From Cyclobacteriaceae bacterium (GTDB lineage: Bacteria; Bacteroidota; Bacteroidia; Cytophagales; Cyclobacteriaceae), in the NCBI GenBank assembly GCA_015488485.1, contig WFNR01000001.1, positions 1 through 39,183 of the forward strand: a DNA stretch of 39,183 nucleotides, written 5' to 3'. The notes beneath the pieces were generated by a model that searched no databases, was not told where the DNA came from, and was given only the letters and a program-made list of their open reading frames with translations. Within the stretch, counting starts at the first letter, position 1. Each line of letters opens with the position of its first letter. Below, piece after piece: positions 34,335 to 39,183 of this stretch. A program made the translations under genes and the position numbers.

Positions 34335-35858
34335 ATGAAAACGCTAACACGTCAACGCTTGCTGTATATTGTAGTAACGATATGCTTTTCTCTTCCCGTC
34401 TCGGTTTTGGGGCAGGGCACATTCAGATATCATTATGTGATCCCCCCCGACCTGGGCAAAAAAATGGCCGGTATAAAAACCGTAGCTTTCCTGGATTTCA
34501 AATACAACGATCCGGCTGCTACCGAAAAACTCAAGGATGAACATAGCGGCCATGATGCCGGTGATGAGCTCCTGGAGCTGATGATTGAAGAAAAGAAAAA
34601 AGAAGTACTGGGTGAAGAAGAATATAACCGCCAGCGCAGAGCCGAATTGGCCGGCAGCAACAATGAAATGACCGAAGCACTAATTAACAACGTTACATCG
34701 CTGCTCCTGATACCTGACCGTGGCAAGGTGCCGGGTTATAACTTTTTGCTGGAGGGCATCCGCACTGATATTTATACGGTAGTGGATCGAGCCACTATCG
34801 ATAAGATACTGGCTGAACAGCAGTTGCAGGTAAGCGGCCTGGTAAGCGAAGACCAAATGGCCGAATTGGGCGAACTGCTGGGTGCCGATGCCATTATTAC
34901 CGGCCAGCTAAGCGCTGAGGTACAAGATGTAAGACAAGATGAGAAAGTGGTACAGCATTACAAAAAAGTAAAATATACCGATGAAGACGGCAAAGAAAAG
35001 ACCAAAGAAGTGCCGGACTATAAAGAGTATATCTATGCTATCAGCCGTACAGTTACCTCACGGCTTACCTTGAAGGTGGTGTCGGTAGAAACAGGCGCTA
35101 TATTGGGTACCAGAAATTTTGAAGAGAGCAAATTCGATAGCAAGGCCAAAAGCTTTAAGAGCAAACAATATGCAGCCAGCCGCTATCCGTCTTTCGATGA
35201 GCTGACTTCTGCCCAAACCATGATTCGGGCTACCATCAATCCGCTGAGCGTGAGTATGGCCAATATGATTGCCCCCCGTTTTGGTATAACCGGCAATAAG
35301 ATTGCCAAAATCAAAACCAAACAATTTAAAAGCCAGGCCAAAGAAGCGGCCGATTACCTGAAGCGTGGCCAGGTAGAAAAGGCTTATGCCATATACAAGA
35401 CAATCTATGATGCCGATCCGTACATAGGCGAAAGTGCTTACAATCTGGGGATGATCTACGAAGCCACCGGCCAGTACGACAAGGCAAAAGAAATGTATAC
35501 GGCCGCCCTGGAAGGCGCCCTGAACAAGAGTAACGAAAAACGCTTTGCCCAGGCTATTGAACGGGCCGAGGCCGGTATGGTGGCCCTGGACATTCTGGCT
35601 TCGCTGGGCATCAAACCTGAAAAGGTTTATTTCTCGGATGAATCTGCGCAGACACTACTGGCTGAAAAAGTAACCACCAAAGGCAACCCGAAGAAACACC
35701 GTTTCCCGGTCTATGAGAAACCCGATGCCGGTTCTGCCGTAATCGGCAAGGTGCCCGGAGGTCGCGAGTTTCCCAAACTGGGTGAAGAAAACGGCTTCAC
35801 ACTGATCGAAATCCTCGGAGGTAAACGCGGCTATATCAAAAACAGTGACTTGAAGTAG
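34335..35858 (+). CDS. CsgG-family outer-membrane protein with TPR and SH3-like domains
   Basis: A 507-residue exported protein; the signal peptide is near residues 8-26 (LLYIVVTICFSLPVSVLGQ). Residues about 45-310 match the CsgG/HfaB family: TVAFLDFKYN at the start, YTVVDRATIDKILAEQQLQ, SEDQMAELGELLGADAIITGQL and TSRLTLKVVSVETGAILGTRNF. Residues about 340-420 contain TPR repeats (GESAYNLGMIYEATGQYDKA) and about 455-507 an SH3-like domain ending KRGYIKNSDLK. CsgG proteins form outer-membrane secretion pores, but many homologues are periplasmic accessory proteins; the pore hairpins could not be verified. It closes the caspase-LPP20-LPP20-CsgG cluster and converges with the CoA-transferase gene. 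Confidence 0.85.
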   Translation: MKTLTRQRLLYIVVTICFSLPVSVLGQGTFRYHYVIPPDLGKKMAGIKTVAFLDFKYNDPAATEKLKDEHSGHDAGDELLELMIEEKKKEVLGEEEYNRQRRAELAGSNNEMTEALINNVTSLLLIPDRGKVPGYNFLLEGIRTDIYTVVDRATIDKILAEQQLQVSGLVSEDQMAELGELLGADAIITGQLSAEVQDVRQDEKVVQHYKKVKYTDEDGKEKTKEVPDYKEYIYAISRTVTSRLTLKVVSVETGAILGTRNFEESKFDSKAKSFKSKQYAASRYPSFDELTSAQTMIRATINPLSVSMANMIAPRFGITGNKIAKIKTKQFKSQAKEAADYLKRGQVEKAYAIYKTIYDADPYIGESAYNLGMIYEATGQYDKAKEMYTAALEGALNKSNEKRFAQAIERAEAGMVALDILASLGIKPEKVYFSDESAQTLLAEKVTTKGNPKKHRFPVYEKPDAGSAVIGKVPGGREFPKLGEENGFTLIEILGGKRGYIKNSDLK

Positions 35859-35900
35859 GTTAGCAGGTTATTGGCATTTTAGTGTTCTGTGGCTTTAGTT

Positions 35901-37187
35901 TTAGACCGCCCTTTTAAAGCGCTCGAAAGCGGCCCTCTCCAGCGCTTCACGGTGCTCGGGGTGGGCAATGTCTATCAGCAGGCGGGCACGCTCTTTCAGC
36001 GACTTACCATACAAATCGGCTACGCCATACTCGGTCACCACAAAATGCACATGGGCACGGGTGGTCACCACCCCGGCACCCTGCTTCAGGTAAGGTACTA
36101 TTTTGCTGGCGCCTGTTTTGGTAGTAGAAGGTAGCGCAATTATCGGCTTACCGCCCTCACTCAGCGAAGCGCCACGCAGGAAGTCCATCTGCCCGCCCAC
36201 CCCGGAATAGATACGCGTACCGATCGAATCGGCACATACTTGTCCGGTAAGGTCTATTTCAATGGCGCTGTTGATACTGGTCACCCGTGGGTTTTTTCTG
36301 ATAACGGCCGTGTTGTTCACATACTCGATATCCTTTACCCGCACCACCGGGTTGTCATCAACAAAATCGTACAACTTGCGCGAGCCCAGCAAAAAGCCTG
36401 TAACGATAAACCCCGGGTGCTTGGCTTTGTACTTGCCAGTGATCACCCCGGCCTCTACCAGGGGTAGAATGCCATCGGAAAACATCTCGGTATGCACCCC
36501 CAGATCCTTGTGCGACTTCAGGAAGGTAAGGGCGGCCTCCGGTATGGCGCCAATACCCATCTGCAGGGTTGCACGGTCTTCGATAAGACTAGCTACATTC
36601 TCGCCTATGGCCAGTTGTGTTTCGGTAAGTTGTTTTGGTTGCCATTCGGGCAACTCTTCTTCGTAATAACAGTAAGAATGTATCTTGCTCATATGGATAA
36701 GGCCATCGCCATGCGTGCGCGGCATGCGCGGGTTTATCTGGGCAATTACATGATCGGCCGCATCGATAGCTGCCAGGGTAGCCTCTACGGCAATACCCAA
36801 CGAACAAAAGCCGTGGCGGTCGGGCGGGGACACCTGAATAAGTGCCACATCAAGTGGCAGGCGGCCACGTCTGAACATGATGGGCACCTCACTCAAAAAA
36901 CAAGGGATAAAATCAGCCCGACCCTCGGCCACCGCTTGCCGCGAGTTGGGGGCCAGAAACATGGCATTCAGGTGAAACACCCCCTCATATTGCGGCTCCA
37001 GGTAACGCGCCTGTCCTTCGGTGTGTAAATGATATATTTCGATATCCTGCAGTTCATCGGCCCTGTCAACCATGGCCTGCACCAATGCCTGCGGGGTGGC
37101 ACCTGCGCCATGTATATATACCCGGTCGCCCGGTTTGATAGCCCGGGCAGCCTCGGCCGGGGTGCGTTCCTTGCTGAAAGTTGTCAT
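35901..37187 (-). CDS. Acetyl-CoA hydrolase/CoA-transferase family protein
   Basis: A 428-residue enzyme of the Cat1/4-hydroxybutyrate CoA-transferase family. It has the N-terminal GDRVYIHGAGATPQAL loop, the catalytic glutamate E234 in GVHTEMFSDGI, the GVGGQMDFLRGA glycine loop and a C-terminal VVTEYGVADLYGKSLKERA segment. It transfers CoA between acetyl-CoA and a carboxylate such as acetate, butyrate, succinate or 4-hydroxybutyrate; the substrate is not set by these motifs. The frame runs upstream to 37331, but the ATG at 37187 gives MTTFSKERTPAEAA, the normal family start, and avoids overlap with the divergent gene. A -7 element (37214-37221) precedes it. Together with pta-ackA it may feed acetate metabolism. 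Confidence 0.92.
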   Translation of the reverse strand: MTTFSKERTPAEAARAIKPGDRVYIHGAGATPQALVQAMVDRADELQDIEIYHLHTEGQARYLEPQYEGVFHLNAMFLAPNSRQAVAEGRADFIPCFLSEVPIMFRRGRLPLDVALIQVSPPDRHGFCSLGIAVEATLAAIDAADHVIAQINPRMPRTHGDGLIHMSKIHSYCYYEEELPEWQPKQLTETQLAIGENVASLIEDRATLQMGIGAIPEAALTFLKSHKDLGVHTEMFSDGILPLVEAGVITGKYKAKHPGFIVTGFLLGSRKLYDFVDDNPVVRVKDIEYVNNTAVIRKNPRVTSINSAIEIDLTGQVCADSIGTRIYSGVGGQMDFLRGASLSEGGKPIIALPSTTKTGASKIVPYLKQGAGVVTTRAHVHFVVTEYGVADLYGKSLKERARLLIDIAHPEHREALERAAFERFKRAV

Positions 37188-37213
37188 GATATGAGGTGCG
37201 TTGATTTGCTGTT

Positions 37214-37221
37214 CAAAATTA
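37214..37221 (-). promoter_or_regulatory. -7 element of the CoA-transferase gene
   Basis: Reverse-strand TAATTTTG fits TAnnTTTG, 27 bases before the ATG at 37187, in the 61-base divergent spacer. No good -33 is seen. Confidence 0.4.
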
Positions 37222-37248
37222 CTTCCGCACAGCCCGATTAAAAAGGAA

Positions 37249-38478
37249 ATGATGTACTTTCGCAACAAATATTTCACACCCTTGCAATTCGATTTTGCTA
37301 TTATCGGTGCCGGCATTGTCGGCCTGGCCACAGCCTATCAGATCAAGCAGCGCTCACCGGCAGCCAGCATTGTAGTTATCGACAAAGAAAAGCAAATTGC
37401 CGCCCACCAAACCGGCCATAACAGCGGGGTAATTCACTCTGGCCTGTACTACAAGCCCGGCTCACTCAAAGCCACCAACTGCCTGCGCGGCTACCGGCTG
37501 CTGATTGATTTTTGCGATACCCATGGTGTTGACTATGAGCTTTGCGGCAAGGTAGTGGTGGCTACCGCTCCCGAAGAGCTGCCACTGCTTGACAAACTCT
37601 ACCAAAACGGTCAGGCCAACGGCTTGCAAGGGCTTAAAAAACTCAATGCCGAGCAGCTACAAGAATATGAGCCGCACTTGCAAGGGCTGGCCGGCTTTTA
37701 TGTACCGCAAACCGGCATTATCGACTACCGCCAGGTAGCCGCCAAGCTACACGAGCTGCTGGCCGAACAAGACACCGTTTTCCGGCTTGGTAGTAAGGTT
37801 ACCGGCATCCGGGTTAAGAACAGCCACGTGGAAATACAAGCCGGTGACCATACTGTCCGGGCTACCAAATTGATTAATTGTGCCGGCCTGTATGCCGATA
37901 AAATTGCCGCCATGAGTGGCGATGACCCCGGGGTACGGATTATCCCCTTCAGAGGCGAATATTATAAGCTCATACCGGAGAAAGAACACCTGGTAAAAAA
38001 TCTGATATACCCGGTACCCGACCCCAACTTCCCCTTTCTGGGGGTACACTTTACCCGTATGAAGCGCGGAGGTGTAGAAGCCGGCCCCAATGCCGTGCTG
38101 GCCTACAAGCGTGAGGGCTACCGCAAAAGCGATATCAATCTGCAGGAGCTGGGCGAGACGCTGGCCTGGCCGGGATTTCGCAAGATAGCTGCTAAATATT
38201 GGCGTACCGGTTTGGGTGAGTTTTATCGCTCTTATTCCAAAAAGGCTTTCACCAGGGCCCTGCAAAAGCTCATCCCCGCACTCACCGAGGCTGACCTGAC
38301 AACCGGTGGTTCCGGGGTACGCGCCCAGGCCTGCGACCGCCATGGTGGACTGGTAGATGATTTCCTGATTCATCAGGGCCCGGGGGTGATCAACGTGCTG
38401 AATGCCCCCTCTCCGGCCGCTACCTCTTCGCTGGCCATTGGTGAGCACATAGCCGGCTTGGCGTTGGCTAATGACTGA
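37249..38478 (+). CDS. lhgO: L-2-hydroxyglutarate oxidase/dehydrogenase
   Basis: A flavoprotein of about 409 residues that oxidises L-2-hydroxyglutarate to 2-oxoglutarate, a metabolite-repair reaction, possibly passing electrons to quinone at the membrane. The FAD motif is FAIIGAGIVGLATAYQ; the family signature is GHNSGVIHSGLYYKPGS; GLYADKIAAM and the C-terminal GSGVRAQACDR and APSPAATSSLAIGEHIA are typical. The start is uncertain. ATG 37249 (or 37252) follows an AAAAGGAA stretch, but TACTTTCG at 37255-37262 resembles a -7 element, and TTG at 37282 would give MQFDFAIIGAG, closer to known LhgO starts. It is divergent from the CoA-transferase gene. The gene ends before the repeat array. Confidence 0.93.
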   Translation: MMYFRNKYFTPLQFDFAIIGAGIVGLATAYQIKQRSPAASIVVIDKEKQIAAHQTGHNSGVIHSGLYYKPGSLKATNCLRGYRLLIDFCDTHGVDYELCGKVVVATAPEELPLLDKLYQNGQANGLQGLKKLNAEQLQEYEPHLQGLAGFYVPQTGIIDYRQVAAKLHELLAEQDTVFRLGSKVTGIRVKNSHVEIQAGDHTVRATKLINCAGLYADKIAAMSGDDPGVRIIPFRGEYYKLIPEKEHLVKNLIYPVPDPNFPFLGVHFTRMKRGGVEAGPNAVLAYKREGYRKSDINLQELGETLAWPGFRKIAAKYWRTGLGEFYRSYSKKAFTRALQKLIPALTEADLTTGGSGVRAQACDRHGGLVDDFLIHQGPGVINVLNAPSPAATSSLAIGEHIAGLALAND

Positions 38479-38519
38479 ATGGGGCAATCGGAGGACAGAA
38501 TACGGAAGTCTGACAAAAT

Positions 38520-38681
38520 CTAAAATCTGCCATCAGCATGCAGTCTTCAATCTTAACCGCAGAGAACGCAAAGGAGTGCGCTAGGGGCGCAAAGCGGAAA
38601 AGCGTAGAAGCGGGAATGCGTAGATTCGTATATGCGGAGAAGCGGAGAAGCGGGGAAGCGAAAATGCGGATAAGCGGGTGG
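38520..38681. repeat. Diverged upstream copy of the tandem repeat unit
   Basis: ATCTGCCATC, CTTAACCGC and GGGGCGCAAAG in this stretch line up with the same features in the units that follow, but with many changes. It ends in short GCGGA/GAAGCGG microrepeats. It appears to be a decayed unit or the founder edge of the array. No open reading frame of note lies here. Confidence 0.5.
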
Positions 38682-39183
38682 CCTCCCCTTCAGGGGAACT
38701 AGGGGGCGCGTGGGGTAACGGAGGTCTGAGGATCGAAGTAAGATGACGGATGTCGATAAATTCTCAATCCTTCAATCATCTATCTGCCATCTTAATCGCC
38801 AAGGACACCAAGAAATACACAAAGGGCGCGAAGACGAAATGCGGAGATGTGGGGAAGCGGGAAAGCGTAAATGCGGATAAGCGGATAAGAGGATGACCTC
38901 CCCTTCAGAGGAACAAGGGGGCGCGTGGGGTAACGGAGGTCTGAGGATCGAGGTAAGATGACGGATGTCGATAAATTCTCAATCCTTCAATCATCTATCT
39001 GTAATCTGCCATCTTAACCGCCAAGGACACCAAGAAGTACACAAAGGGTGCGAAGGCGAAATGCGGAGATGTGGGGAAGCGGGAAAGCGTAAATGCGGAT
39101 AAGCGGATAAGAGGATGACCTCCCCTTCAGAGGAACAAGGGGGCGCGTGGGGTAACGGAGGTCTGAGGATCGAGGTAAGATGA
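38682..39183. repeat. Tandem array of ~215-222 bp units, continuing past the window
   Basis: Unit 1 is 38682-38896 (215 bases), unit 2 is 38897-39118 (222 bases) and unit 3 begins at 39119 and runs off the end. Units are nearly identical; the length difference is a 7-base insertion (GTAATCT) after ATCTATCT. Each holds CCTCCCCTTCAG(A/G)GGAAC, a GGTAACGGAGGTCTGAGG block, a CGCCAAGGACACCAAG block and GCGGATAAGCGGATAAG microrepeats. No tRNA, gene or long ORF is visible. It is noncoding repeat DNA of unknown role, probably a genome-dispersed family. Confidence 0.85.

Noticed and set aside
34335-35858. Curli secretion system from the CsgG call
   Set aside because: No csgA, csgB, csgE or csgF-like genes are nearby; the neighbours are LPP20 and caspase genes.
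38682-39183. CRISPR array
   Set aside because: Units are 215-222 bases and nearly identical throughout, with no short repeat/variable spacer pattern and no cas genes.

Overview
The window comes from a Bacteroidota chromosome, most likely of the Cytophagia type; genus cannot be set from this stretch. Evidence: many genes are preceded by the Bacteroidota -7 element TAnnTTTG, twice with a perfect TTTG 19 bases upstream (pta, tauE). The sigma factor is the short 289-residue primary type without region 1.1. Protein families typical of the phylum are present (START-like, HMA-AraC fusion, secreted WD40-caspase). Shine-Dalgarno sequences are mostly absent and several genes seem to start with TTG. The background is moderately GC-rich; one gene (2400-7208) is strikingly AT-rich and looks acquired.

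Layout. 1-2152: the 5' end of a DapA-family aldolase gene, divergent from an AraC regulator that overlaps a secreted BNR/Ycf48-like protein. 2153-7300: an AT-rich island with one 1602-residue protein joining a DnaQ-like exonuclease fold, a RecQ helicase and a UvrD-type helicase. 7313-11661: an AI-2E-family permease, then a copper module (HMA-AraC regulator and CopA with an HMA domain fused at its C-terminus). 11794-16758: a methyltransferase, pta-ackA and a TauE/SafE permease. 16808-18685 (minus): trxB and the primary sigma factor.

18836-23143 (minus) is a compact five-gene operon. In transcription order it encodes a membrane-anchored peptidoglycan-binding protein, a small coiled-coil protein, a protein with a roadblock/longin-like segment, a Ras-like GTPase and a three-PAS histidine kinase. 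It reads as an envelope-to-GTPase-to-kinase signalling module and is one of the two best candidates here for a poorly described system. 23250-28735 (minus) is housekeeping: rpsO-pnp, an LptF/LptG permease with an unusual basic insert, a START-like protein and a DUF302 protein.

28888-35858 (plus) is the second candidate: a secreted WD40-caspase with intact His/Cys dyad, two exported LPP20-like proteins and a CsgG-TPR-SH3 protein, with a strong terminator hairpin inside the cluster. 35901-38478 holds a CoA-transferase and a divergent L-2-hydroxyglutarate oxidase. The window ends inside a tandem array of about 215-222 bp noncoding units. No tRNA, rRNA, transposase, integrase or CRISPR array was recognised.
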